DNA of 64,000 bases from Aedoeadaptatus ivorii. GTDB taxonomy: Bacteria; Bacillota; Clostridia; Tissierellales; Peptoniphilaceae. Within the stretch, counting starts at the first letter, position 1. Each line of letters starts with the position of its first letter. The notes under the pieces are model-generated. The model searched no databases. It was not told the DNA's origin and saw only the letters and a list, made by a program, of their open reading frames with translations. This document shows, piece after piece, positions 33,501 to 41,272 of this stretch. Both the position numbers and the translations under genes were made by a program. The stretch covers positions 274,418 to 338,417 of the forward strand of contig NZ_JAUSWF010000001.1 in the NCBI RefSeq assembly GCF_030815095.1. Direction: 5' to 3'.

Positions 33501-34499
33501 CTACAGGACCTCCTCGCCCCGCAGACGCGCCTCCATCAAATAGCTGTCCGGCCAAACCGATGCCTGTACTTCGGCGATAGAGCGTTTTTCCAAAAAGAAC
33601 ATGCAGATGCGCGACTGCCCGATGCCGCCGCCGACGGTATACGGTAGGGCTCCGTCCACGAGGGCCTTGTGGTAATCCATCTCTAGGCGATCTTCCGCAT
33701 CGGCCGCCTTTAGCTGGCGCAGAAGGCTCTCTTCGTCCACGCGAATCCCCATCGAAGAAAGCTCCAGCGCGGAATCCGTCACAGGATTATAAAACAAAAT
33801 GTCGCCGTTTAGATCCCAATCGTCATAGTCCGGGCTCCTGCCGTCATGGGGCGCGCCGCTATTTAAGTCCTTTCCGATCCCCTGCAAAAACACGGCCTTT
33901 TTTTCCCGACAAATCGCATTTTCCCGTTCCTTCGGCGTAAGATCCGGGTAGCGGTCCTCGAGTGCTTGCGCGGTCATAAAGTAAATCGAGCTCGGCAATT
34001 TTTTGGAGAGCACATAGGGATAGACGCTGTTGATATAGGTCTCTGTGCGTTGAAATACCGAATAGATTTCGGAGACGATAAAATGCAGATACGCATCGGT
34101 TCGGTCTTCTTTGCGGATGATCTTTTCCCAATCCCATTGGTCGACATAGATCGAGTGGATCGCGTCCAACTCCTCGTCGGGGCGTATGGCGTTCATATCC
34201 GCATACAGGCCTTCATAGGGATCGAAGCCGTAATTTTTGAGCGCAAATCGCTTCCACTTCGCCAAGGATTGCACGATTTCTACATCGATGCCGTATTTTC
34301 TGAGGGAAAAGGACACCGCCTTTTCTACGCCGCTCAGATTGTCGTTTAGGCCCGTCTCCGGTCGTACGAACAACGGTGCCGATACCCGCGTTAAATTCAA
34401 TGTGTTCGCCAGATCCCGCTCAAAAAAATCCTTTAGGCTCTTGATCGCGATCTGCGTCTCTTTGATCGATAAATTCGTTACTTCTGAATTGTTTCTCAT
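33501..34499 (-). CDS. asnA: Aspartate--ammonia ligase (asparagine synthetase A)
   Basis: AsnA makes asparagine from aspartate, ammonia and ATP and is related to class II AspRS. The 332-residue protein has SIKETQIAIKSLKDFFERDLANTLNLTRVSAPLFV, NDNLSGVEKAVSF, AVVQSLAKWKR-like VQSLAKWKRFAL, WDWEKII, and the C-terminal GGGIGQSRICMFFLEKRSIAEVQASVWP. AAGGAG lies five bases before the ATG. It is controlled by a tRNA-Asn T-box leader directly upstream, so it should switch on when charged tRNA-Asn is scarce. Confidence 0.97.
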   Translation of the reverse strand: MRNNSEVTNLSIKETQIAIKSLKDFFERDLANTLNLTRVSAPLFVRPETGLNDNLSGVEKAVSFSLRKYGIDVEIVQSLAKWKRFALKNYGFDPYEGLYADMNAIRPDEELDAIHSIYVDQWDWEKIIRKEDRTDAYLHFIVSEIYSVFQRTETYINSVYPYVLSKKLPSSIYFMTAQALEDRYPDLTPKERENAICREKKAVFLQGIGKDLNSGAPHDGRSPDYDDWDLNGDILFYNPVTDSALELSSMGIRVDEESLLRQLKAADAEDRLEMDYHKALVDGALPYTVGGGIGQSRICMFFLEKRSIAEVQASVWPDSYLMEARLRGEEVL

Positions 34500-34504
34500 C
34501 TTTT

Positions 34505-34715
34505 CTCCTTAAAAAAAAGCGAAACCTTCATCACAAACGGACGAAAATTTCGCTATGCCACCATTTCAAGTACTACATACTCTATCACATAATAACGGGT
34601 AATGCCGTCTGCCCTTTTGAGAGCAGAACCTTCGAGTTGTTCTCCATAAGTCCTTCGCGACAGCTTTCACCGTCCTGTCTCGCTTTGCCGAGGGATTCTT
34701 ACTTCGTTTCTCTTC
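34505..34715 (-). ncRNA. T-box leader, predicted tRNA-Asn specific, controlling asnA
   Basis: Between the phospholipase-like gene and asnA the minus strand carries T-box elements in order. There is a stem I region with GAAGAGAAACGAAGTAAG and a distal GGTGAAAGC loop; a specifier region GAACAAC (34636-34642) offering AAC, an Asn codon; and the T-box core TGGTGGCATAGCG (34551-34563). The bulge TGGC there would pair with the GCCA end of tRNA-Asn (discriminator G). A terminator and the asnA SD follow. Specifier, discriminator match and gene agree. Exact stem borders and the promoter, possibly inside the upstream gene, are not resolved. Confidence 0.88.
34511..34554 (-). terminator. T-box terminator upstream of asnA
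   Basis: Minus strand: AGCGAAA (34548-34554) pairs with TTTCGCT (34518-34524). An inner stem (TTCGTC with GATGAA) joins through G-U pairs, then comes a run of eight T. Its 5' arm overlaps the T-box core, as expected for a terminator that competes with the antiterminator. AAGGAG for asnA follows at once. Confidence 0.85.
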
Positions 34716-34720
34716 ACAGG

Positions 34721-35356
34721 TTATACAGTTTGCAGTTGTGTCTGACGTCCGTAGGCGAATGCCGCCTCACAGACGGTTTGAAATACAAAGACATTCAATA
34801 CAAATGCGTCGGAGTAGTCGTTTTCGAACGAGATCTCCTTCTGCAAGTATTGGTCAATAAATCGCAAGATTTGTGTTTTCACATATACTTTCAGGTCCTG
34901 CAATCCGCCTTGAAAACTGCCCATTGCCATATTCGACGCCATATCCGGGTCCAGAGGATGAGATTTGGCGTATTGATTTAAGGCATTTTCGTAGCGCACG
35001 TGTTCGCGGATGTCCTTGGCCGAAGTGAACCGTATTCTGCGGGCGTGAGGATGGGTCATATAATCGCTGAGATAATGACAGATCACACCGAGCTTGTAAC
35101 TGATCGGCCCGGATAAGAGCCCGTTCCAAGCAGAGTCATATACGATTTTCGACATAAACGGAACCAATGTGATGATTTGATCGACGATGTAGTCGATGCT
35201 TTCCGAAAAATAGTGAGGAATAAACTTATACTTTGGATACAGATCCGGAGCAAAAGAACCACGCAGCAATCGCTTCTTGTCAAGAATAATGCCGGTTTCT
35301 GTCTCCATATGATGAAAGACCGCACCGGCAACGGACCTATGTGTTTCAGGTACCAT
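34721..35356 (-). CDS. Zinc-dependent phospholipase C family protein
   Basis: A 211-residue protein with the zinc PLC/P1-nuclease-like pattern: an N-terminal HRSVAGAVFHHM, GSFAPDLYP, and VICHYLSDYMTHPH near residue 90 (HxxxDxxxxPH). No signal peptide is seen, unlike secreted clostridial alpha-toxin type enzymes; such short cytoplasmic members are common in Clostridia and their substrates are not known. AAAGGAG precedes the ATG, and a strong promoter lies upstream. Confidence 0.82.
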   Translation of the reverse strand: MVPETHRSVAGAVFHHMETETGIILDKKRLLRGSFAPDLYPKYKFIPHYFSESIDYIVDQIITLVPFMSKIVYDSAWNGLLSGPISYKLGVICHYLSDYMTHPHARRIRFTSAKDIREHVRYENALNQYAKSHPLDPDMASNMAMGSFQGGLQDLKVYVKTQILRFIDQYLQKEISFENDYSDAFVLNVFVFQTVCEAAFAYGRQTQLQTV

Positions 35357-35392
35357 GCATTCTCCTTTGTACGTATTCCGTTTCGCCGATCT

Positions 35393-35421
35393 ATTATACC
35401 AAAATCGTAGGAATCATACAA
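35393..35421 (-). promoter_or_regulatory. Promoter of the phospholipase-like gene (and asnA leader)
   Basis: Minus strand: TTGTAT (35416-35421), 17-base spacer, perfect TATAAT (35393-35398), 37 bases before the ATG at 35356. No terminator is seen between this gene and the asnA T-box, so this may also be the promoter that feeds the T-box. Confidence 0.75.
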
Positions 35422-35424
35422 TGG

Positions 35425-37092
35425 TTATCGGTAAGAATATTGATATTTTCCGAATTCGTTGGCCATGGTCGTCCACACATCCGGCGTTTCAAAGCCCAAA
35501 CGCCAGGAAGATACGCCCGCCAAATTGTATTTGCGCATCAAAGAAGTCTTCCAGCGGATCGATTCCGCATCCTCTACCCAAATCTTTTCGGTCTTTCCCC
35601 CTACATTTTGTTCGATCATAAACTGTTTCGCCTTATCGTCCCAAGCGGGCATGAGGTTGTGGGAGGTGATATAATTTTGGGTCGTCTGCATGCCCACGGC
35701 GGAAGAATTCGTCTTTCCTTCGTTTTCCTGCCACAAACGGGTGTAGAAAGGCACCGAAAGAATGAATTTCTCCTGCGGAATGTCTCTTAAACTCAAGTTG
35801 ATATTGCCTTCCACCCAGCCGTATTCCGCAACCGAACCGGCTTTGTCGGAACTGCCCCAGTGCTGGTCATAGGCCATTAAAATGACGTAATCGCAGATTT
35901 CCGCCAATGCCTTTCGGTCGTAGGGCTCGTCTTCGACGGACTTCGAGATCTGCGGCGTTACGCAGACGGAAATTACGAGATTTTCTTCTCTGCATCGCTC
36001 GGCGAGCATCTTGGTAAATTCCGTAATGCCGTCCCGATCTTCGACCTTCGTGTTTTCAAAGTCCACATTGATGCCTTTCATGCCGTAGGATTTTGCCGAA
36101 GCGATCAATGTATCGGCGGCCTTTTCCATCGCGGCGGTATTTTGCAAAAAAGCGTGGGTCAGCTCGGGGTCAAAGCTATTGTCTACATAGCCCCATACAT
36201 CGATACCGAGTTTGCTATACGCATCGGTATAGCGTATATCTCCCCGATCTTTGATCTCGCCGTCGGCATTTACGACCGAAAACCAAGTCGGGATCACGAC
36301 ATTGAGTCCCTCTATGGGTTGAATGGCGCCGATCGCTTCCTCTTTTACAGGGCCGTAGGTATAGTCGTAGGTGATATTGATGGGCTTGGGAATCTTAGAC
36401 TGCACCGCCCGGGAATCTTTGACGATGTATTCGCCGTCGATGGTCTCCGCTTCTAAATTGTCGTCGCGGATCCAACCCAGATACCCGTCCGCTTCCCGCA
36501 CGCGGAACCAATCGCCGTCCTTTCCGTAGACTTTGAGGACGGCATCGGACTTTAAGGTCGCTACGATAGGCGAATCTGTCGAAGGTTCTTCGCGCATATT
36601 GACGCCGTCGCCGGAAAGTTTGCCCGCGGCGTGTCGTACGTTTCTGTCGTCGATCAGAAGTACATTCTTATCCTTATTGTAGCTGACCGTAACGGGATAA
36701 TCGTAAAGAAATGCCTCGATGGGCAAATACACCTTTCCGTCTTGCTCAAAGGCGGAATCTCGCAACCCGATTTTCGCATCGTTGATCAAAGCCTCTTTCT
36801 TACCCAAGGGAATCACTTTTTTGCCGACGTGGTTTTCGAAAATCACCGTCTTCGCGCTTTCGTCATAGCGAACGGAAGCGTCGAAATACGATTTAATCGC
36901 ATCGAGGGAGAGGTAGTATTGTCCGTCCTTTCGAATGCCGTCTTCTTTGGGGAGCAGTTCGTCTTCGTAGACGACCTGATAGCTTTCGTAGATCTTCGAA
37001 TATTCGTTATTGCCGCCGGTCTTATTGAGAATCCAAAAACCGCCGAATAAGATACCCGCCAATATGAACAATAAAAGTAGTAATTTCTTCAT
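35425..37092 (-). CDS. Cell-wall GH18 protein with SH3b and copper-amine-oxidase-like N-terminal domains
   Basis: A 555-residue exported protein. It has an N-terminal TM anchor or signal (MKKLLLLLFILAGILFGGFWIL). Residues about 40-150 form a copper-amine-oxidase-like beta domain (YYLSLDAIKSYFDASVRYDESAKTV, KVYLPIEAFLYDYPVTV). An SH3b domain follows (about 155-220: GVNMREEPSTDSPIVATLK...GWIRDDNL). A GH18 domain runs from about 235, with the catalytic signature MKGINVDFEN, where the last Glu is the acid. GH18 proteins of this layout (YaaH/YdhD type) cleave peptidoglycan, often in spores. It has its own weak promoter after rplS. Confidence 0.88.
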   Translation of the reverse strand: MKKLLLLLFILAGILFGGFWILNKTGGNNEYSKIYESYQVVYEDELLPKEDGIRKDGQYYLSLDAIKSYFDASVRYDESAKTVIFENHVGKKVIPLGKKEALINDAKIGLRDSAFEQDGKVYLPIEAFLYDYPVTVSYNKDKNVLLIDDRNVRHAAGKLSGDGVNMREEPSTDSPIVATLKSDAVLKVYGKDGDWFRVREADGYLGWIRDDNLEAETIDGEYIVKDSRAVQSKIPKPINITYDYTYGPVKEEAIGAIQPIEGLNVVIPTWFSVVNADGEIKDRGDIRYTDAYSKLGIDVWGYVDNSFDPELTHAFLQNTAAMEKAADTLIASAKSYGMKGINVDFENTKVEDRDGITEFTKMLAERCREENLVISVCVTPQISKSVEDEPYDRKALAEICDYVILMAYDQHWGSSDKAGSVAEYGWVEGNINLSLRDIPQEKFILSVPFYTRLWQENEGKTNSSAVGMQTTQNYITSHNLMPAWDDKAKQFMIEQNVGGKTEKIWVEDAESIRWKTSLMRKYNLAGVSSWRLGFETPDVWTTMANEFGKYQYSYR

Positions 37093-37129
37093 AGCACCTG
37101 CTACTTTCCGGTTCCGTTAGATAAAGTAT

Positions 37130-37159
37130 TTTATACGATAATAGGCATTGCCAAAGCAA
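37130..37159 (-). promoter_or_regulatory. Possible promoter of the GH18 gene, overlapping the rplS hairpin
   Basis: Minus strand: TTGCTT (37154-37159), 18-base spacer, TATAAA (37130-37135). The -35 falls in the loop and arm of the rplS terminator hairpin. Weak match; the gene may also be read through from rplS. Confidence 0.35.
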
Positions 37160-37166
37160 TGCCTAT
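37141..37166 (-). terminator. Hairpin after rplS
   Basis: A strong 11-bp stem, ATAGGCATTGC with GCAATGCCTAT (37141-37151 and 37156-37166), starts a few bases after the rplS stop. The following tract (TATCGTATAAAATAC) is AT rich but lacks a T-run, so termination may be incomplete. Confidence 0.65.
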
Positions 37167-37173
37167 GTGTCTT

Positions 37174-37518
37174 TTAGAACTTTTTCTCTTTAACCTTTGC
37201 AGCCTTACCTTGGCGCGCACGCAAATAGTAAAGCTTTGCTCTGCGGACCTTACCGCGCTTGGTGACTTTGATGTGGTCGATTCTCGGGGAATGCAGGGGG
37301 AAAGTTCTTTCCACGCCTACGCCGTAGGAAAGTCTTCTGACGGTGAAGCTTTCGTTAATGCCGCCGCCTTGGCGTTTTATGACGGTACCTTCGAAGACTT
37401 GGATACGCTCTCTGGCGCCTTCGATAATCTTATAGTGAACTTGAATGGTGTCGCCCACGCGGAATTCGGGCAAATTGTCTTTTAATTGTTCTTGTTCAAT
37501 GGATTTAATGATGTCCAT
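37174..37518 (-). CDS. rplS: 50S ribosomal protein L19
   Basis: A 114-residue L19, recognised from PEFRVGDTIQVHYKIIEGARERIQVFEGTVI, VRRLSYGVGVERTFPLHSPRI and the basic C-terminus KVRRAKLYYLRARQGKAAKV. L19 sits at the 30S-50S interface. It is the last gene of the ylxM-ffh-rpsP operon and overlaps trmD by 14 bases. GGAGGA is before the ATG. Confidence 0.98.
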   Translation of the reverse strand: MDIIKSIEQEQLKDNLPEFRVGDTIQVHYKIIEGARERIQVFEGTVIKRQGGGINESFTVRRLSYGVGVERTFPLHSPRIDHIKVTKRGKVRRAKLYYLRARQGKAAKVKEKKF

Positions 37519-38254
37519 CGCTATCCTCCTTTAAACTCTTCTTCAGATCTCGAAGATAACGAATATCGGCTTTCGAAAGTTCGGCTTTTGCCAACAACTC
37601 CGGACGCCGCATATAGGTCGTCTTCAGGGATTCTCTTCTTCTATATATTTCAATTTTCTTGTGATCGCCGCTTAACAGCACCTCGGGCACTTTATATCCC
37701 CGGAAATTCGCCGGTCGGGTATAATGCCCGTGCTCCAATAGGGCTGCGGAATGAGACTCCTCTATCGGCGAGTTTTCGTTGCTCAAAACGCCTTTGAGCA
37801 ATCTGGCTATGCCGTCGATTAGCACCATCGATGCCAGCTCTCCGCCGGAAAGTACATAATCTCCCAAAGAAATCTCTTCGTCCACATAGTGGTCAAGGGC
37901 CCGTTGATCGATCCCCTCATAATGACCGTTGACGAGCACGATATGCTCCTTTTCGGCGAGGGATTTCAACATATTTTGATCCAATACCTTCCCCCGCGGG
38001 GAAAGACAGATCACATGGCCGTTCCAGCCTCTATTCTTTTCGATGGCATCGACCACCGGCTGTGCTTGCATCACCATGCCGGGGCCGCCGCCGTAGCTGT
38101 AATCGTCGACATTGTTATGTTTGTCTTGGGTATAGTCGCGTATATCGACGCAGCGAAGGTCGATCAATCCCTTTTGAATCGCCTTTCCGATGACAGAGTA
38201 TTCGCGCATGCTGTCGACGAAGGCGGGGAAGAGCGAAAGCACGGTAAATTTCAT
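37505..38254 (-). CDS. trmD: tRNA (guanine-N1-)-methyltransferase
   Basis: TrmD methylates G37 of tRNAs with a G36, preventing +1 frameshifts. The 249-residue SPOUT enzyme has NNVDDYSYGGGPGMVMQ, the trefoil-knot motifs ICLSPRGKVLDQ and VNGHYEGIDQRALDHYVDEEISLGDYVLSGGELA, and ENSPIEESHSAALLEHGHYTRP. It overlaps rimM by four bases and rplS by 14. Confidence 0.98.
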   Translation of the reverse strand: MKFTVLSLFPAFVDSMREYSVIGKAIQKGLIDLRCVDIRDYTQDKHNNVDDYSYGGGPGMVMQAQPVVDAIEKNRGWNGHVICLSPRGKVLDQNMLKSLAEKEHIVLVNGHYEGIDQRALDHYVDEEISLGDYVLSGGELASMVLIDGIARLLKGVLSNENSPIEESHSAALLEHGHYTRPANFRGYKVPEVLLSGDHKKIEIYRRRESLKTTYMRRPELLAKAELSKADIRYLRDLKKSLKEDSDGHH

Positions 38255-38751
38255 GCTTCCATCCCCTCGATCAGCGCGACCGTAATCCCCGTCGCTTCGA
38301 CGGTTTTTACAAATGCCTTGACAAAGGGGATCATGATCTCCTTGTCCGCATCCCGCACGACCAATACGTCGTTGGCGGATTGAAGCAAGACCTCGGCCAC
38401 CTCGCCCAAGGCGCGGCCATCGGTATCGGTGACGGGAAGGCCGATAAGATCTTCGATAAAAAACTCATCGTCTTCGGGAACCCTGCGGTCCTCCAGGGGG
38501 ATATACACCGAAGTCTTGCGCAGTCGCTCTGCCTGATTTCTGGTTTCAATGCCTTCAAACTGCATCAATGCCAAGTTCTTCTGGATCGAGGAAGACAGAA
38601 CCTCTCGTAAGTCTTCTTCCTCCCCCAAAAATACCCTGCGAATTTCTGTCAATCGCTCCGGCGTATCGGTATAGGGATATACCTTAACGAAACCGCGGAT
38701 GCCGTGGGCAGAGGTGATTTCGCCCACCAATACTCTATTCTCGGATTTCAT
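38251..38751 (-). CDS. rimM: 16S rRNA processing protein RimM
   Basis: A 166-residue 30S assembly factor. The N-terminal RimM domain begins LVGEITSAHGIRGFVKVYPYTDTPERL. The C-terminal PRC-barrel includes FFIEDLIGLPVTDTDGRALGEVAEVL and the ending IPFVKAFVKTVEATGITVALIEGM. RimM binds S19 and works with S16-containing particles, and rpsP is two genes upstream. It overlaps khpA by 17 bases. Confidence 0.96.
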   Translation of the reverse strand: MKSENRVLVGEITSAHGIRGFVKVYPYTDTPERLTEIRRVFLGEEEDLREVLSSSIQKNLALMQFEGIETRNQAERLRKTSVYIPLEDRRVPEDDEFFIEDLIGLPVTDTDGRALGEVAEVLLQSANDVLVVRDADKEIMIPFVKAFVKTVEATGITVALIEGMEA

Positions 38752-38974
38752 CGAAATCCACCGAAACCAATATATTCTCCTTGGTTCCCACCGCCTTGGC
38801 GATGGCGCGAATGGAACGGGCGATCTTTCCCTGTCTACCGATCACCCGTCCCATATCGTCGGGATCGACCTGCACGCGAATCGTCGCGCGATCCCCTTCG
38901 CGCTCTTCCTCGACTTTCAGTACCTGGGGGTTACGGACGAGCTTTGAAACGATGTATCGAATTAATTCCTCCAC
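38735..38974 (-). CDS. khpA: KH-domain RNA-binding protein KhpA
   Basis: A 79-residue single KH-domain protein (YlqC/KhpA type): EELIRYIVSKLVRNPQVLKV, then IRVQVDPDDMGRVIGRQGKIARSIRAI with the GxxG-like IGRQGK loop near residue 46. In streptococci KhpA pairs with KhpB and affects cell elongation and sRNA stability. The position between rpsP and rimM is the standard Bacillota one. Confidence 0.95.
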   Translation of the reverse strand: MEELIRYIVSKLVRNPQVLKVEEEREGDRATIRVQVDPDDMGRVIGRQGKIARSIRAIAKAVGTKENILVSVDFDEIRE

Positions 38975-39002
38975 AGTCCTGCCTCCTCCGGTTCATACCC
39001 GA

Positions 39003-39521
39003 TTACTCGGCTTGCGCTTCTTCGGTTTCTTCTGCAGCTTCTTCCGCTTCGGGTGCTTCTTCTTCGCCTTCGGCTTCTTGGGCTTCCGCCGCTTCCGCTT
39101 CCGCGGCAAGACGCGCTTCTTCGGCTTCTTTCGCCTTGCGTTCTTCTTCCGCCTTTTTGGCTTCCGCTTCGGCTTTTTCGAGTTCCGCATCGCGTTGGGC
39201 GCGAAGTTCTCTTTCTTTCTGCTTTTCTTCTTCGCGTCTTGCCTTTTGGACTTCGGTATTGTCTACCGCGCCGGTCGCTTCGTAGACGGCATTTTCCTTA
39301 AACAGACGCTCGACGGTTGCGGTGGGTTTTGCGCCGTTTTTGACCCAGGTATTGGCCTTATCTGCGTCCACTTTCAAGATCTTCGGCTCGGTGAGCGGGT
39401 TGTAATATCCGATTTCTTCGATCAGACGGCCGTTACGAGGCGCTCTGGAATCCGCTACTACGATTCTGTAAAAGGGGTTTTTCTTCGAACCCATTCTCTT
39501 TAATCTGATTTTAACTGCCAT
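39003..39521 (-). CDS. rpsP: 30S ribosomal protein S16 with long acidic C-terminal extension
   Basis: Residues 1-82 are a normal S16 (MAVKIRLKRMGSKKNPFYRIVVADSR, then GRLIEEIGYYNPLTEP). The protein then goes on to 172 residues, twice the usual 80-90. The tail is almost only Ala, Glu, Lys and Arg, first mixed charge (about 90-145, likely one long helix), then acidic (145-172: EAEGEEEAPEAEEAAEE). It is in one open frame, with no in-frame stop at the usual length. Extended S16 proteins occur in some anaerobic Bacillota, but the role of this tail is unknown. Confidence 0.95.
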   Translation of the reverse strand: MAVKIRLKRMGSKKNPFYRIVVADSRAPRNGRLIEEIGYYNPLTEPKILKVDADKANTWVKNGAKPTATVERLFKENAVYEATGAVDNTEVQKARREEEKQKERELRAQRDAELEKAEAEAKKAEEERKAKEAEEARLAAEAEAAEAQEAEGEEEAPEAEEAAEETEEAQAE

Positions 39522-39536
39522 TGTTTCCTCCCATAC

Positions 39537-40877
39537 TTATCTAAAGGGAAAGGGCATCTTCATCTTTCTCTTACCCTTTCCGCCGTTCATGGCTCCCATC
39601 TTTTTCATAATCTTGCGCAATTCCTTAAATTGCTTTAGGAGCCCGTTGACTTGTCTGACATCCGTACCCGATCCTTCCGCAATGCGCTTTCTGCGGGAAC
39701 TGTCGATAATCTCCGGATGTGTCCTCTCTTTTTTGGTCATCGAGAGAATAATCGCCTCGACGCGGGCAAATTCTTTTTCGTCGATCTTGATATTTTTTAA
39801 CGCCTTGTTGTTCATGCCCGGGAGCATGCCCAATAGATCTTCGATCGGGCCGAGATTGCGCATTTGCTCCATCTGGTCCAGAAAATCGTCCAGCGTAAAG
39901 GTGGAAGAACGGATCTTTTCTTCCAGTTCCTTCGCCTTCTTGTCGTCGACCATCTCTTCGGCTTTTTCGATGAGGCCGAGCACATCTCCCATGCCCAAAA
40001 TCCGCTTTGCCATCCGATCCGGGTGAAAGGCTTCTAAGGCATCGAGCTTTTCGCCCATGGCGATAAACTTGATCGGAACCTGTGTGACAGAACGAATCGA
40101 AAGCGCCGCCCCGCCGCGGGCATCCCCGTCTAACTTGGTGAGGACGACGCCGGTGATCGAAAGCGCTTCGTCAAAGGCCTCCGCCACGCGGACCGCGTCC
40201 TGCCCGGTCATCGCATCGAGCACCAAGAGGATTTCCGACGGTTCGACCGCCGCTTTGATGCCCCTGATTTCATCCATCAAGGCTTCATCGACGTGCAACC
40301 GCCCCGCCGTATCGACGATGACGACGTCGTGGCCCTTGGATTTCGCGAATTGCAGTCCTGCACCGGCGATGTCCACCGGATCGGCTTCCGTGCCCATCGA
40401 AAATACCGGCACATCGACTTTCGATGCCACGACTTCCAACTGTTTGATCGCGGCCGGACGATAGACGTCACAGGCGACCAAAAGCGGCCGCTTGTTCTGT
40501 TTCTTCAACAGGCGCGCCAGCTTGGCGGTGGTGGTCGTCTTCCCCGCCCCCTGTAGACCCGTCATCAAAATGACGGTGGGGCTTTTAGAAAAGTCGATCT
40601 TCTCGACGCTTTCTCCCATAAGGGCGGAAAGTTCTTCCATAACGATCTTAATGACCTGTTGCCCGGGCGTCAGGCTTTCCATGACGTCGGCGCCGAGGGA
40701 ACGTTCCTTTACTTTTTTAATAAAGGACTTAACCACCTTAAAGTTGACATCCGCCTCCAAAAGCGCCAGCTTCACTTCTCGCATTGCCGCATCGACATCC
40801 TGCTCCGTTACCTTGCCTTTGCCTCTCAGCTTGCCGATGGTATCTTGCAGTTTATCGGTTAGGGATTCAAATATCAT
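39537..40877 (-). CDS. ffh: Signal recognition particle protein Ffh (SRP54)
   Basis: A 446-residue SRP GTPase that binds signal sequences and SRP RNA. It has an N domain, a G domain with GLQGAGKTTTTAKLA (residues about 108-122), DVYRPAAIKQL, DTAGRLHVDEALMDE and TKLDGDARGGAALS, and a methionine-rich M domain ending in the usual KMGAMNGGKGKRKMKMPFPFR. Its receptor FtsY is encoded at 42.6-43.9 kb. The 11-base overlap with ylxM is the conserved arrangement. Confidence 0.98.
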   Translation of the reverse strand: MIFESLTDKLQDTIGKLRGKGKVTEQDVDAAMREVKLALLEADVNFKVVKSFIKKVKERSLGADVMESLTPGQQVIKIVMEELSALMGESVEKIDFSKSPTVILMTGLQGAGKTTTTAKLARLLKKQNKRPLLVACDVYRPAAIKQLEVVASKVDVPVFSMGTEADPVDIAGAGLQFAKSKGHDVVIVDTAGRLHVDEALMDEIRGIKAAVEPSEILLVLDAMTGQDAVRVAEAFDEALSITGVVLTKLDGDARGGAALSIRSVTQVPIKFIAMGEKLDALEAFHPDRMAKRILGMGDVLGLIEKAEEMVDDKKAKELEEKIRSSTFTLDDFLDQMEQMRNLGPIEDLLGMLPGMNNKALKNIKIDEKEFARVEAIILSMTKKERTHPEIIDSSRRKRIAEGSGTDVRQVNGLLKQFKELRKIMKKMGAMNGGKGKRKMKMPFPFR

Positions 40878-41226
40878 AGTATCCCTCCTTTTCCAATCGA
40901 GATCGTATCGAGCGTAAGATCATTAGAAATGTTGGATCTTCGGAAAATTCTTCCAATCGTTCCAAATCCGATCGCATTCCCTCGATATTCTCTTCACGGG
41001 CTTTCATTTTTCGTGCCAATTGCAAAATCTCTTCGTAGGATCGCAGAGCGGCTTCCGCCCGTTTAATGTTTTCAGAAACGGCTTGCTTGGATATGCCTAC
41101 GATTTCGGCGATTTCGTTGAGCGAATAATCTTCTCTGTAATGTAAATCCATTACTTGTCTTTGCCGATTGCTGAGCAAGCGCTCATACAAATCCAACAAG
41201 ACATTCATTCGGATCGTCTTATCCAT
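40867..41226 (-). CDS. ylxM: YlxM-family DNA-binding protein (UPF0122)
   Basis: A 119-residue sigma-70 region 4-like HTH protein: LSNRQRQVMDLHYREDYSLNEIAEIVGISKQAVSENIKRAEAAL. YlxM associates with the SRP pathway in some Gram-positives; its exact role is not settled. I choose the ATG at 41226 (MDKTIRMNVLLDLYERLLSN), with GGGAGTG upstream. A reading frame 25 codons longer would run through the terminator hairpin and is not real. It is the first gene of the operon leading to rplS. Confidence 0.92.
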   Translation of the reverse strand: MDKTIRMNVLLDLYERLLSNRQRQVMDLHYREDYSLNEIAEIVGISKQAVSENIKRAEAALRSYEEILQLARKMKAREENIEGMRSDLERLEEFSEDPTFLMILRSIRSRLEKEGYYDI

Positions 41227-41236
41227 AGTCACTCCC

Positions 41237-41270
41237 AAAAAAACAGGGTCAAGGCAAACCCTTGACCCTG
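41237..41270 (-). terminator. Hairpin at the 5' end of the ylxM-ffh transcript (also terminator of alr)
   Basis: Minus strand: CAGGGTCAAGG (41260-41270) pairs with CCTTGACCCTG (41244-41254), an 11-bp perfect stem, followed by TTTTTTT and then the ylxM SD. It lies only a few bases after the -10 box of the ylxM promoter, so the ylxM transcript would begin at about the first base of the stem. Confidence 0.85.
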
Positions 41271-41272
41271 AA

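Noticed and set aside
38993..39190. A 65-residue Lys/Arg-rich reading frame on the minus strand
   Set aside because: It is another frame of the rpsP tail, where repeated GAA/GCN codons read as Lys/Arg codons. It has no SD or family support.
39020..39260. Repeat-like low-complexity DNA that might be a CRISPR or tandem array
   Set aside because: The repeats are imperfect codon-level repeats within the S16 tail with no spacers of fixed length. No CRISPR array was seen in the window.
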